DNA of 64,000 nt, from positions 62,001 through 126,000 of the forward strand of contig NZ_JABEMC010000003.1 of the NCBI RefSeq assembly GCF_013004595.1, given 5' to 3'. The translations under genes and the position numbers were made by a program. This document shows, one piece after another, positions 46,733-55,429 of this stretch. The notes under the pieces are model-generated. The model saw nothing but the letters and a program-made list of their open reading frames with translations, had not been told where the DNA came from and did no database searches. The DNA comes from Brevibacterium luteolum (GTDB lineage: Bacteria > Actinomycetota > Actinomycetes > Actinomycetales > Brevibacteriaceae). Numbering within the stretch: the first letter of the stretch is position 1; every line of letters starts with the position of its first letter.

Positions 46733-47284
46733 ATGCCTGAATCCCTGTCGAACCCGCTGCTGTCCGGTCCCTTCGCCCGCGTGCTCATCGAACTGCGCTG
46801 GGGTGATATGGACGCCTACGGGCACGTCAACAACGTCTCCCAGCTGCGCCTGCTCGAAGAGGCCCGCGTCCGCGCCTTCGGCTCCCCAACCGCCGACCGC
46901 GACGCCGCCGCTCCAGCCGACATCCCCGGCGCCGGGCAGCCGGTGCAGGGCCGTGCCTTCCCGCCGGTGCTCGGCGAGGCGGCAGGGGAGACGAACCTGC
47001 TCGTCTTCTCCCACCGCATCGAATACCGCCGCCCCATCGGTTTCCGCACCGGCCCGATCGCCGTCGACACCGTCATCTCCGGGGTGACCCCGGCGACTAT
47101 GGAGGTCGGCTACGTCATCGCCGAACCCGACGGCAGCGAGGTCTACACGCTGGCTGAGACCGTGATCGCCTTCGTCGATGCCGCAACAGGCCGGGCACGT
47201 CGGCTGAGCGAGGCCGAAACGGCGGCGATCGAACCGTTCGTCACCGACCCGGTGCCGCTGCGTCCGGTGCGGGCCCGCCGCTGA
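46733..47284 (+). CDS. 4-hydroxybenzoyl-CoA thioesterase-family (hotdog) protein
   Basis: A 183-residue single-hotdog protein. LRWGDMDAYGHVNNVSQLRLLEEAR is the 4HBT signature with the catalytic Asp and HVNN. An insertion of about 30 residues follows the first helix. I use the ATG at 46733, six bases after CAGAAT (a leaderless-like arrangement), rather than a GTG twelve codons upstream. Its TGA overlaps the next ATG, so the two are coupled. The acyl-CoA substrate is unknown. Confidence 0.83.
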   Translation: MPESLSNPLLSGPFARVLIELRWGDMDAYGHVNNVSQLRLLEEARVRAFGSPTADRDAAAPADIPGAGQPVQGRAFPPVLGEAAGETNLLVFSHRIEYRRPIGFRTGPIAVDTVISGVTPATMEVGYVIAEPDGSEVYTLAETVIAFVDAATGRARRLSEAETAAIEPFVTDPVPLRPVRARR

Positions 47285-47979
47285 TGCGCAGGATCGGCAT
47301 GCGCACATCCGCACACATCCGCCTCACCACGTCCGAGGCGCTGGCCGACTGGGAGGTCTTCGCCTCCCGCGCCCAGCGCATCGACTCCGAGGGCGCGATG
47401 CGCCTGACGGTCACCGGCGATGTCCTCGTCGTCTCAGCAGCACCCCTGTTCCCGCACGGGTTCGGCGACGCGACGCCGCTGACGGTCGGGATGCGCATGT
47501 TCCGGCTGGTCGGCACCGGTCTCGACGGCCTCGACGTCGTCGTGCCGACAGCGGCGATCTGCGACCGCTTCGCCCGGCTGCGCAGCACCGGTGAGGAGGC
47601 GATGCCGATCCCGCCGCAGGAGATCCAGGTGTCGTGGGCCGGCATCGCCCCGCCGCGCGGGCCGTGGCTGCCGGTGGGCCAGCTGGCCGATGCTGAGCTC
47701 ATCGCCGCCGCCGAAGCAGGTATCGCCGAGGTGGCAGCCGGGACGCCGGAGGTGGCTGGGATCCACGCGGTGACCGGTCTGCGCCGCCGGGTGTGGAGCC
47801 GGCCGCTGCCCGGCGAGTTCGAGGACCGGCTGCCGGCAGCAGTGGCCTTCGCGATGTTCGGGCTGGGATTCGTGCAGCCCGGTGGCGTCACGAGTGTGTT
47901 CGAAGCGCCGGGCTGGCTGCGGCTGAGCTCACCGCGCGGTCATGTGCTCACCCGCAGCCGCGGCGACCGCGCCGCCTGA
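47284..47979 (+). CDS. Conserved actinobacterial protein of unknown function
   Basis: A 231-residue soluble protein starting in the stop codon of the preceding thioesterase gene (TGATG). It is rich in Ala, Arg and Gly, has no membrane helix or signal peptide, and shows no catalytic motif I recognise. Two segments stand out: PLTVGMRMFRLVG and EDRLPAAVAFAMFGLGFV. Its tight coupling to a thioesterase and position between ettA and the globin gene are the only functional hints. Confidence 0.65.
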   Translation: MRRIGMRTSAHIRLTTSEALADWEVFASRAQRIDSEGAMRLTVTGDVLVVSAAPLFPHGFGDATPLTVGMRMFRLVGTGLDGLDVVVPTAAICDRFARLRSTGEEAMPIPPQEIQVSWAGIAPPRGPWLPVGQLADAELIAAAEAGIAEVAAGTPEVAGIHAVTGLRRRVWSRPLPGEFEDRLPAAVAFAMFGLGFVQPGGVTSVFEAPGWLRLSSPRGHVLTRSRGDRAA

Positions 47980-47990
47980 GTCGCAGCTTC

Positions 47991-48010
47991 CTGCCGGGCG
48001 GTCCCGGCAG
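47991..48010. terminator. Bidirectional hairpin terminator
   Basis: CTGCCGGG and CCCGGCAG around the tetraloop CGGT, with an outer AGCTT/AAGCT pairing, sit between the convergent unknown gene and the globin gene. Confidence 0.75.
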
Positions 48011-48017
48011 TCCAAGC

Positions 48018-48461
48018 TCAGCTGTTGGGGGTCAGTGGCCCCAGGCTGGTGCGCGGAGCCTCCCCGGGCTCATCGAAGCGGTTGACCATCGCGGTCGCGG
48101 CGCGTTCGAAGTAATCCCACACCATCGTGTCGTGCAGCGGCGGCAGCTCCAGGGAGTCGAGTGCCGTGCGCATGTGCCGCAGCCAGTGCTCCCGGGCCTT
48201 CGGGGTGACCGGGTACGGGTTGTGCCGCATCCGCAGCCGCGGATGGCCGCGCTCCTGCGAGTAGGTCGTCGGCCCGCCGAAGTACTGCTCCAGGAACGTC
48301 TGCAGCCGGTGCTTGGCGCCGTCGAGCTCCTGGCCTTCGGGGTACATCGCGATGAGGTACTCATCGGCTGCGACCTCCCGGTAGAAGACGTCGACGAGCT
48401 GGGTGAAGGCCGCATGGCCGCCGATGATCGTGAACATGGTGTCTGGGCGCTGAGTCGTCAC
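48018..48461 (-). CDS. Group II truncated hemoglobin (trHbO-like)
   Basis: A 147-residue truncated globin. RLRMRHNPYPV contains the proximal His F8 of the group II class, EHWLRHM contains the conserved Trp G8, and FGGPTTYSQERGHP is the linker preceding it. Members bind O2 or NO and are linked to redox or respiration. The GTG start lies six bases after TAGGAT, a leaderless promoter inside the end of the upstream mscS gene. Confidence 0.92.
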   Translation of the reverse strand: MTTQRPDTMFTIIGGHAAFTQLVDVFYREVAADEYLIAMYPEGQELDGAKHRLQTFLEQYFGGPTTYSQERGHPRLRMRHNPYPVTPKAREHWLRHMRTALDSLELPPLHDTMVWDYFERAATAMVNRFDEPGEAPRTSLGPLTPNS

Positions 48462-48470
48462 GCTTCGATC

Positions 48471-49679
48471 CTATGAGTCACTCGGGTCGCGCCGCGAACT
48501 CTGCTGCGTGATCCCGTAGGAGGGATCCTTCGTCGCGGTGCTCTTCTGGTTCGCCCGCGCCGGCAGCGGGTCGTCGGCGATGTCCTCATGCTCCTCATCG
48601 TCGCGCTCTGCCGTGGCGGTGGCGGTGCGGCCGGTGTCAGCGGGGCTGCCGGCAGTCTGCTGGCGGGAGGGCAGCGTGCCGGTCGTGCCGAAGTCCGAGG
48701 CCGAGGCGGTGGTGTCGACCGGCTGGGCGCGCACGATGGTCTGCTGGGCCAGCGGGATGCGGATGCCCTGCTCGTCCATCATTCGCTTGACGGTGCCGCG
48801 GAAGGCACGGGCGACGGCCCACTGTTCGTTGGGTTTGGTCTTGATGAACGCGCGGATCGTCATCGCCTCACCGGTCAGATCCTGCACACCGAGGATCTCG
48901 GGGTCTTCGAGGATCGAGGTGGTCATCGCCGGGTCGGCGCGCAGCTCAGCGACAGCGTCTTCGATGATGCCGTTGAGCACGTTCGGGTCGGAGTCGTACG
49001 GCACGGCGATGTCCATCACCGCGCGCGCCCAGCCCTGGGACTGGTTGCCCACGCGCATGATCTCGCCGTTGCGCACATGCCACAGGGTGCCGTCGATGCC
49101 GCGCACCTTCGTCGTGCGCAGTCCGACCTCCTCGACTGTGCCGACGGCCTCGCCGAGGTCGACGGTGTCTCCGATGCCGTACTGGTCCTCGACGACGAGG
49201 AAGAAGCCCGACAGGTAGTCCTTGACGAGCTCCTGGGCGCCGAAGCCGATCGCCACACCGGCGATACCGGCGGAGGCGAGCAGCGGGCCGAGATTGAAGT
49301 CCAGTTCGGTCAGCACCATCATGATCGCCAGGGTGGCGATGATGATCGTCGCGATCGACGACAGCATCGACCCGACTGTCTGCGCGCGCTGCGCCCGGCG
49401 GGCCTTGGCGATCGCATCGGAGCCGTTGATGCGCGGGGTCTCAGCGGACCTCTGGCGCCGCCGGTTCTCCGCGGTGTTCGAGCCATCGGCGATCTTGCCG
49501 GCGAACTTGCGGATGATCTTGCGGGCGACGAGGTTGAGGATGACCGCGCCGACGATGATGAAGGCGATGCGCAGGGGAGCGCCCAGCAGCCACATCCAGT
49601 CGAAGTTGGCGGTCTTGTCCACGGTCTCGTTCACCGCTTCCTTGATCTGCTCAGCAGGAGGTGTCGTTGAAGTGCTCAT
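48471..49679 (-). CDS. MscS-family mechanosensitive channel with long C-terminal extension
   Basis: A 402-residue channel. Three hydrophobic segments occur (about residues 28-50, 105-125 and 130-165); the last is the pore-lining helix, with ASAGIAGVAIGFGAQELVKDYLSGFF. The beta domain and C-terminal domain follow to about residue 310. The last 90 residues are Ser/Thr/Asp-rich and disordered. It opens under membrane tension during hypo-osmotic shock. The globin gene starts 9 bp after its stop. Confidence 0.9.
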   Translation of the reverse strand: MSTSTTPPAEQIKEAVNETVDKTANFDWMWLLGAPLRIAFIIVGAVILNLVARKIIRKFAGKIADGSNTAENRRRQRSAETPRINGSDAIAKARRAQRAQTVGSMLSSIATIIIATLAIMMVLTELDFNLGPLLASAGIAGVAIGFGAQELVKDYLSGFFLVVEDQYGIGDTVDLGEAVGTVEEVGLRTTKVRGIDGTLWHVRNGEIMRVGNQSQGWARAVMDIAVPYDSDPNVLNGIIEDAVAELRADPAMTTSILEDPEILGVQDLTGEAMTIRAFIKTKPNEQWAVARAFRGTVKRMMDEQGIRIPLAQQTIVRAQPVDTTASASDFGTTGTLPSRQQTAGSPADTGRTATATAERDDEEHEDIADDPLPARANQKSTATKDPSYGITQQSSRRDPSDS

Positions 49680-49752
49680 ACGGGTGCAATCGTAGAGACC
49701 GCATCTGAAAGGGCAGTCAGAACAGACCCGCCTCCGCTGGGCATCGCATGAG

Positions 49753-49782
49753 GACGCGGTGTGGCATTGGCCACACCGCGTC
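49753..49782 (-). terminator. Hairpin terminator downstream of pepN
   Basis: GACGCGGTGTGG (49753-49764) pairs with CCACACCGCGTC (49771-49782); it lies 23 bases past the pepN stop on the minus strand, before the mscS start. Confidence 0.75.
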
Positions 49783-49804
49783 TCAGGTTCGATCCAGCTG
49801 CCGG

Positions 49805-52456
49805 TCAGCTGCTCGCTTCCGCCCCGGCAGCGCTGAGCGCTTCCACGGCGGTCTGCTGGGCGCGCAGGTCCCGTTCGGCGTTGTCGAGGTTCTCTGCCAT
49901 GAGCCGCAGCAGGCCCTTCGGAGCAGCCGGATGCTCCTCAAGCCACTGCCGGGTCCGGGCCACCGCCTCGGGCGTGGCCGGCGGGTAGAGCCTGAGTGTC
50001 AGCGTCTGCGCGATCTCCAGGGTGCGCGACTCCCACCAGCCGGCGACCCGGTCGAAGTACTCGGCGACGAAGCTGCCGACCGGTTCCTCAGCAGCCACGA
50101 GCGACCCGTCGGGCAGCTGCAGGCCGGCAGCGAAGCCCAGCGCGGTCGCAGCGACGACCGAGTTCGGCAGCTCGCGGTCATCGGCCAGGGAGCGGAACGC
50201 CGCGGTCTTGGCTGCTGGGGTCTGCGGGGAGGCCTTGGCCGTCTGGGCCTTGTTGCGGCCCATCGCGGTGTCGTCGGTTTCCAGCGCAGCACTGATGCCG
50301 GCCTCGTCGAGGCGGCCGGCGGCGGCCAGTGCGATGACGAGGCTCCAGCGCAGGTCGGTGTCGATGCTCACGCCTGCGACCGGGGCAGTGCCGGTCTGCA
50401 GCATCTGGACGACACGGTCGAGCTGGCTGTCGGTCTCGGCGGTTTCGGCGAAGCCGATGAGGAACTGCAGCTGGCTGTCCGACCCCGGGGCGGCACGCTT
50501 GAGCAGCGTCCACAAGTCGTCGGCGAACTGGGCGCGCGCATCGGCGCGCAGGTGCGGCGGCAGGAACCGGGTGATCGCGGCCTTCGCCTGCCGCAGCTGG
50601 GCGAGCAGCCCGGCCGAATGGGTGATGGATCCGGCATGTGCGCCGACGAGGGCGAGGTAGTCCTGGGCGGGGATCTCCCCGTCGCGGACCATATCCCACA
50701 CGGTCGAGAAGACGAGCAGCTGGGTCAGCGAGTCCTCGAAGCCCGAGGCGTGGGCGACCGCATTGCGCAGGCTCACCTCATCGAACCGGGTCTTGGCATA
50801 GGTGAGGTCACCGTCGTTGACGACGATGATGTCCGGGCGAGACGAGGCACCGGCCGGGACCTCCACCTCGGCGACGGGGCCGTCGAGATCGATCGACTGG
50901 ATGTGGGTGCGCACCACCTGGCCGGAGTCGGTGATGTCATAGCAGCCGATCGCCACGCGGTGCGGGCGCAGTGAGGGGACCGGGCGGCCGGGCAGCTCGA
51001 CGGCCTCCTGGCTGATCGCCAGGCGGGTGAGCTGGCCGGACTCGTCGGTCTCGACGATCGGGCGCAGCAGGTTGATGCCCGATTCCTCCAGCCACAGCTG
51101 CGACCAGGTGCGCAGATCCCGGCCCGAGGTGGCCTCGAGTTCGGTGAGCAGGTCGTCCAGTTCCGTGTTCGCCCAGGCGTGGGCGTCGAAGTAGCGCTTG
51201 ACGCCGGCGAAGAACGCATCTCGGCCGACCCAGGCGACGAGCTGCTTGAGCACGGCTGCGCCCTTGGCGTAGGTGATGCCGTCGAAGTTGACCTCGACGT
51301 CGAAGAGGTCCTCGATCGGGGCGACGATCGGATGGGTGCTCGGCAGCTGATCCTGCTGATACGCCCAGGCCTTCTCGACTGTTGCGAAGCTCGTCCACAC
51401 ATCGGAGAACTCCGAGGCCTCGGCAGTCGCCAGCGTCGAGGTGAACTCGGCGAACGACTCGTTGAGCCACAGGTCGTTCCACCAGCGCATCGTGACGAGA
51501 TCGCCGAACCACATGTGCGCCAGTTCGTGCAGGATCGTCACCGCGCGGGACTCGACGGTGCTGCGCTTGGGCCGGGAACGGAAGACGTAGTCCTCGACGA
51601 TCGTGACGGCACCGGCGTTCTCCATCGCCCCGGCGTTGAACTCCGGGACGAAGAGCTGATCGAACTTCTCGAACGGGTACGGGGTGGCGAAGAGGTCCTC
51701 GAAGAAGGTGAACCCGGCGCGGGTGAGCTTGAAGATCTCCTCGGCATCGACGTGCTCGAACAGCGATGCGCGGGCGTAGACGCCCAGCGGCACCTCCTCG
51801 CCGTCGCAGCTGAGCAGCGAGGAGTGCGCGGACTTGTACGGCCCGGCGATGATCGCAGTGATGTAGGACGAGATCGGGGGAGTGGGAGCAAACTGCCACA
51901 ACGCCATATCGCCCGATTCGATGCCGAGCTCGGCGAGCGCCTCATGCGGTTCACCGGCGACCGGGGTCGGGGAGTTCGACACGACCGTCCACGACTCCGG
52001 GGCGATGATCGTGAAGGAGAACGAGGCCTTGAGATCGGGCTGCTCGAACACGGCGAACACGCGGCGGGCATCAGGCACCTCGAACTGCGTGTACAGGTAC
52101 GTCTCGTCGTCGACCGGATCGACGAACCGGTGCAGACCCTCACCGGTGTTCATGTAGAAGAAGTCGGCGTCGATGCGCAGCTCGTTGTCCGGGGCCAGGC
52201 CCGGCAGGCTGATGCGGGCGGCTGAGACGTGCTCGTCGACAGGCAGCTCCTCGCCGTTGAGCCGGATGCTGTGCACCTTCGCGGTGACCGCGTCGATGAA
52301 GGTCGAATCATCGCTGTCGGCAGCGAAGCGCACCGTGGTGACTGAGCGGAACGTCTCTCCCTGACCGTCGAGGACGAGTGTGACGTCGTAGGACGTGACC
52401 GAGATCTGCGCTGCGCGCTCGGCCGCCTCGGCGCGGGTCAGGTTGTGCTGTGCCAC
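49805..52456 (-). CDS. pepN: Aminopeptidase N, M1 family
   Basis: An 883-residue zinc aminopeptidase. The substrate-binding GAMEN motif is near residue 278, and HELAH with the downstream WLNE Glu (near 310-333) gives the HExxH-18-E zinc site. The C-terminal ERAP1-like helical domain fills residues about 520-860. It removes N-terminal residues from peptides in the cytoplasm. It starts at GTG with GGAGG seven bases upstream. Confidence 0.95.
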   Translation of the reverse strand: MAQHNLTRAEAAERAAQISVTSYDVTLVLDGQGETFRSVTTVRFAADSDDSTFIDAVTAKVHSIRLNGEELPVDEHVSAARISLPGLAPDNELRIDADFFYMNTGEGLHRFVDPVDDETYLYTQFEVPDARRVFAVFEQPDLKASFSFTIIAPESWTVVSNSPTPVAGEPHEALAELGIESGDMALWQFAPTPPISSYITAIIAGPYKSAHSSLLSCDGEEVPLGVYARASLFEHVDAEEIFKLTRAGFTFFEDLFATPYPFEKFDQLFVPEFNAGAMENAGAVTIVEDYVFRSRPKRSTVESRAVTILHELAHMWFGDLVTMRWWNDLWLNESFAEFTSTLATAEASEFSDVWTSFATVEKAWAYQQDQLPSTHPIVAPIEDLFDVEVNFDGITYAKGAAVLKQLVAWVGRDAFFAGVKRYFDAHAWANTELDDLLTELEATSGRDLRTWSQLWLEESGINLLRPIVETDESGQLTRLAISQEAVELPGRPVPSLRPHRVAIGCYDITDSGQVVRTHIQSIDLDGPVAEVEVPAGASSRPDIIVVNDGDLTYAKTRFDEVSLRNAVAHASGFEDSLTQLLVFSTVWDMVRDGEIPAQDYLALVGAHAGSITHSAGLLAQLRQAKAAITRFLPPHLRADARAQFADDLWTLLKRAAPGSDSQLQFLIGFAETAETDSQLDRVVQMLQTGTAPVAGVSIDTDLRWSLVIALAAAGRLDEAGISAALETDDTAMGRNKAQTAKASPQTPAAKTAAFRSLADDRELPNSVVAATALGFAAGLQLPDGSLVAAEEPVGSFVAEYFDRVAGWWESRTLEIAQTLTLRLYPPATPEAVARTRQWLEEHPAAPKGLLRLMAENLDNAERDLRAQQTAVEALSAAGAEASS

Positions 52457-52598
52457 GGATGGGCCTCCGGAATATCAGCTGGTGGAATGATCGGACTAGG
52501 CTCATTGTTGCATGATCGGAAGCCGTGCCGGGCGCATCCGGCGCGGTCATCGCACATCCGGCCGCAGCCCTGCGGCAGACCGACACGGAAGGACTCTG

Positions 52599-53207
52599 AT
52601 GAGCACTGAGACACTCGATTTCTGGTTCGACGCGACCTGCCCCTGGGCGTGGATGACCTCCCGCTGGGCACTCGAGGTCGAGAAGGTCCGCGACGTCAAG
52701 GTCGCCTTCCACCCGATGAGCCTCTCAGTGCTCAACGAGGGCCGTGAGGAGCTGCCCGAGGAGTACAAGGAGAACATGAAGCTCGCCTGGGGCCCGGCCC
52801 GCGTCGTCACCGCCGCGATGGTCGAACACGGACCCGAGGTGCTCGCCGATCTCTACACCGCCCTGGGCACCCTCATCCACGTCGAGGGCCGCCGCGACTT
52901 CGACGAGGTCATCCCCGCCGCGCTCGCCGAGGCAGGACTGCCGGCCGAACTCGCTCAGGCCGCCAACACCGATAAGTACGACGAGCAGCTGCGCGCCTCC
53001 CACAAGGAGGGCATCGGCAAGGTCGGCGAAGACGTCGGCACCCCGGTCATCTCGCTGGGCGAGGTCGCCTTCTTCGGCCCGGTCGTCAGCCCTGCCCCCA
53101 AGGGCGAGGCTGCCGGTAAGCTGTTCGATGGAGTGCTGGCCGTGGCAAGCACCGACGGGTTCTTCGAACTCAAGCGCACCCGCACGGTCGGCCCGATCTT
53201 CGACTGA
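52599..53207 (+). CDS. DsbA-family protein, mycothiol-linked Rv2466c-like
   Basis: A 202-residue thioredoxin-fold protein with a helical insertion. The active site is Cys14-Pro-Trp-Ala17, so the second Cys of the usual CPWC is replaced by Ala, leaving a monothiol site. GTPVISLGEVAFFGPV contains the cis-Pro loop. M. tuberculosis Rv2466c, with CPWC, is a mycothiol-dependent reductase; a similar low-molecular-weight-thiol role is inferred. GAAGGA precedes the ATG. Divergent from pepN, with TAGGCT near 52496 as a -10 candidate. Confidence 0.8.
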   Translation: MSTETLDFWFDATCPWAWMTSRWALEVEKVRDVKVAFHPMSLSVLNEGREELPEEYKENMKLAWGPARVVTAAMVEHGPEVLADLYTALGTLIHVEGRRDFDEVIPAALAEAGLPAELAQAANTDKYDEQLRASHKEGIGKVGEDVGTPVISLGEVAFFGPVVSPAPKGEAAGKLFDGVLAVASTDGFFELKRTRTVGPIFD

Positions 53208-53240
53208 GTCTCCGACTGACACGCTGCGAAAGGGCAGGCA

Positions 53241-53708
53241 ATGAAAGTTCATCTCGGCACCGACCACGCTGGCTTCGAGTTCAAGGAGGCGCTCAAGGCG
53301 CACCTCGCAGCCCAGGACTACGACGTCGTCGACCACGGCGCCCACGAATACGATGCACTCGATGACTACCCGGCCTTCTGCATCGCCGCCGCCGAGGCGG
53401 TGGTGACCGACAACGCCTCGGGCACCCCCGCACTGGGTGTCGTCATCGGCGGTTCGGGCAACGGCGAGCAGATGGCTGCCAACAAGGTCGAAGGCGCCCG
53501 CGCGGCCCTGGCCTGGAACCCGGAGATCGCCCGGCTGGCCCGCCAGCACAACAACGCCCAGATCGTCTCGATCGGCGCACGCCAGCACACCGAGGCTGAC
53601 GCATTCGCCATCGTCGACGCGTTCCTGACCGAGCCGTTCTCCGGCGATGAGCGCCATGAGCGCCGCATCGGCATCATGGCCGCCTATGAGAACGGTGAGA
53701 CCATCTGA
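53241..53708 (+). CDS. rpiB: Ribose-5-phosphate isomerase B
   Basis: A 155-residue RpiB interconverting ribose-5-phosphate and ribulose-5-phosphate. HLGTDHAGFEFK at the N-terminus and GVVIGGSGNGEQMAANKV hold the active-site residues; the loop has Glu where E. coli RpiB has Cys, as in the M. tuberculosis enzyme. The start is 33 bp after the DsbA-like gene, with AAAGGG upstream, so they may be co-transcribed. Confidence 0.93.
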   Translation: MKVHLGTDHAGFEFKEALKAHLAAQDYDVVDHGAHEYDALDDYPAFCIAAAEAVVTDNASGTPALGVVIGGSGNGEQMAANKVEGARAALAWNPEIARLARQHNNAQIVSIGARQHTEADAFAIVDAFLTEPFSGDERHERRIGIMAAYENGETI

Positions 53709-53733
53709 GGCTGACGCTTGAGCGAGCCCTGAG

Positions 53734-53770
53734 CTGAGCCCGCCTGGCCGTCCCGGTCAGGCGGGCTCAG
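53734..53770. terminator. Bidirectional hairpin terminator
   Basis: CTGAGCCCGCCTG (53734-53746) and its exact complement (53758-53770) lie between the convergent rpiB and CPBP genes. Confidence 0.85.
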
Positions 53771-53806
53771 TCATGCCCAGGGAGCGAGTGCCCAGCGCCG
53801 ACCGGT

Positions 53807-54649
53807 TCAGTACCAGAAGATCGGCAGGGCACCGGGATGGTGGGCATGCACGATGGTGAGGAAGACGATGAGGTCGAAGAGCAGGTGCACGCAGATCGTG
53901 TAGGGCAGTGACTTCGTGCGGGTGAAGATGAGCGCCTGGATGAGCGCGAACGGGATCGTGAGCACCGGACCCCAGGCCTGGTAGCCCAGCTCCCACAGGA
54001 AGGACACGAAGATTACCGAGGTGAGCACGTTGGCCGTCCAGAACGAGAAGTGCCGGTACAGCAGCGTGAAGACGGTGCAGATGAAGAACAGCTCATCCCA
54101 GATGCCCACGGCGTTGACGCCGAGGAACAGCCGGATGATCTCACTTGGGGTCTCGACGGCAGGCCAGTTGGTGTAGACCCCGGAGCTGATGAAGTACCGC
54201 GGCAGGATGAGCCAGCCGAGGAACAGCACGATGAACAGCCACGACCATTCGAGCTTCGACCACGGCTGGCCGATCCGCCGCGGGAACCTCACGGCATGAT
54301 CGCGGTAGATCCAACGGCTGATGGCATAGGGGATGATGACCGCGCCGGAGAGTACGGCCCCCATCAATGCGATGTTGCCCCAGGAGATATCGGCCTTGAG
54401 TGAGATCGTCGAGATGAGCGCCAGCGCCAGGCAGATGAGCAGCACGTCCCGGCCCAGCGCCCGGTCGATCGCCCATGATCCGATGAGCCCGACGGCAAGC
54501 GGGAGATAGCCCCAGTCCGACTCGAAGCCGAAAAGCAGCACCGCTGCAGCAGAGACACACGCCACCGCTGCAGACGCCGGGCTGAGCGCGCGGTGCTGAC
54601 GCGGGCGGTAGGATGCAGGACCTGCATGGGAGGGTTTGTGTTCGCTCAC
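53807..54649 (-). CDS. CPBP-family intramembrane metalloprotease-like protein
   Basis: A 280-residue membrane protein with about eight hydrophobic helices. The segment GIWDELFFICTVFTLLYRHF resembles the first CPBP/Abi motif but has DE where most have EE, and the later CVHLLFDLIVF supplies the third-motif His. Bacterial members act in peptide processing or are uncharacterised. I use the GTG at 54649, six bases after CACAAT; longer forms would add 27 non-homologous residues. Confidence 0.72.
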   Translation of the reverse strand: MSEHKPSHAGPASYRPRQHRALSPASAAVACVSAAAVLLFGFESDWGYLPLAVGLIGSWAIDRALGRDVLLICLALALISTISLKADISWGNIALMGAVLSGAVIIPYAISRWIYRDHAVRFPRRIGQPWSKLEWSWLFIVLFLGWLILPRYFISSGVYTNWPAVETPSEIIRLFLGVNAVGIWDELFFICTVFTLLYRHFSFWTANVLTSVIFVSFLWELGYQAWGPVLTIPFALIQALIFTRTKSLPYTICVHLLFDLIVFLTIVHAHHPGALPIFWY

Positions 54650-54716
54650 GGACTCATTGTGCCAAAGACCCAGCAGTCGCAGAATCGGGCACATGTCGGC
54701 GTACGGGGATAGAGAA

Positions 54717-54742
54717 CCGCCGGCCCACATGTGGACCGGCGG
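54717..54742 (-). terminator. Hairpin terminator after tRNA-Gly
   Basis: CCGCCGG...CCGGCGG with an inner CCACATGTGG forms a 26-base near-perfect palindrome (one mismatch), 8 bases past the 3' end of the minus-strand tRNA. Confidence 0.75.
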
Positions 54743-54749
54743 AATGCGG

Positions 54750-54820
54750 AGGGGATGACGGGAATCGAACCCGCACCATCAGTTTGGAAGACTGAGGCTC
54801 TACCATTGAGCTACATCCCC
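54750..54820 (-). tRNA. tRNA-Gly (anticodon TCC)
   Basis: A 71-base cloverleaf on the minus strand: acceptor GGGGATG/CATCCCC, anticodon stem TCAGT/ACTGA around CTTCCAA, and T loop TTCGATT. TCC reads GGA and GGG. CCA is not encoded. Confidence 0.96.
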
Positions 54821-54998
54821 GATGCGCCCGTGTGAGCGCTGTAGAAATGTTAGAACAGATCAGCTCCGAATGCAAAGCGAGGAGAGGGCTGGCCGAGTGG
54901 TGGTGACACCGTGACGTGGGCTGATGTGCGATGCCGGCAGCCGCGCTGCAGATTAGGAGGAAGACTGCGCAGGCGGCTAGAGTAGTGTCTCGTTGAGC

Positions 54999-55072
54999 CG
55001 GGGTGTGGCGCAGCTTGGTAGCGCATCCGCTTTGGGAGCGGAGGGTCGCAGGTTCAAATCCTGTCACCCCGA
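54999..55072 (+). tRNA. tRNA-Pro (anticodon TGG)
   Basis: A 74-base cloverleaf: acceptor CGGGGTG/CACCCCG, anticodon stem TCCGC/GCGGA around TTTGGGA, and T loop TTCAAAT. TGG reads CCA and CCG. CCA is not encoded. A TAGAGT -10-like box lies about 20 bases upstream. It directly precedes the inserted metal-resistance cassette. Confidence 0.96.
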
Positions 55073-55077
55073 CGGAG

Positions 55078-55109
55078 CGAAGTGCCGCGGGTTCTCTCGC
55101 GGCACTTCG
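55078..55109 (+). terminator. Hairpin terminator after tRNA-Pro
   Basis: A 12-bp perfect stem (CGAAGTGCCGCG and its complement) with an 8-base loop, followed by TCTATTC, starts 6 bases after the tRNA. Confidence 0.85.
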
Positions 55110-55394
55110 TCTATTCACACGCCGCGTGTTGTGTTTCCAGACCCGGGGCCGGCATCGGTTTCGGGTGGGTTGGAAGCTTGGAACAGGAGCTTGCGTGCGA
55201 ATGCTGTGGGCACGACCATGCGCTCAGGTGTAGCGGATGCGTGCGCCTTCGCTGCGCGTCCACGTGATGTAGCCGCCTTGGAAGTCCTGGCGCACCTGGG
55301 ATGCCGACGTGGTCGAGCTGGCGCAAGAGGTGACCGCGGTTCCCGAGGGCAAGCGCGCGGAGCGCGTGCGGCAGCCCCTGCATCTGGACGATTG
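55110..55394 (+). other. Junction region with possible gene remnants, no intact gene
   Basis: This stretch holds no complete gene. Frame 55273-55413 is open without a start codon and reads like protein (WDADVVELAQ, then PEGKRAERVRQPLHLDDW), ending at a TAG inside the cmtR promoter. In another frame just upstream (ending near 55267) a cysteine-rich run (CECCGHDH, CSGC) occurs. Together they look like the frameshifted tail of an unidentified gene left at the left end of the inserted cassette. I cannot name the parent. Confidence 0.35.
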
Positions 55395-55429
55395 GTCAGC
55401 GTGCACTGTATAGTTCAGTGCATGCTGAC
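55395..55429 (+). promoter_or_regulatory. cmtR operator-promoter palindrome spanning the start codon
   Basis: Arms GTCAGC-G-TGCACTG (55395-55408) and CAGTGCA-T-GCTGAC (55416-55429) form a 14-bp inverted repeat with one mismatch around a 7-base centre. The centre contains the -10 box TATAGT (55409-55414), and the ATG at 55422 lies inside the right arm, 7 bases after the -10. A dimeric repressor bound here would block the promoter and cover the start of a leaderless mRNA. Confidence 0.8.
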
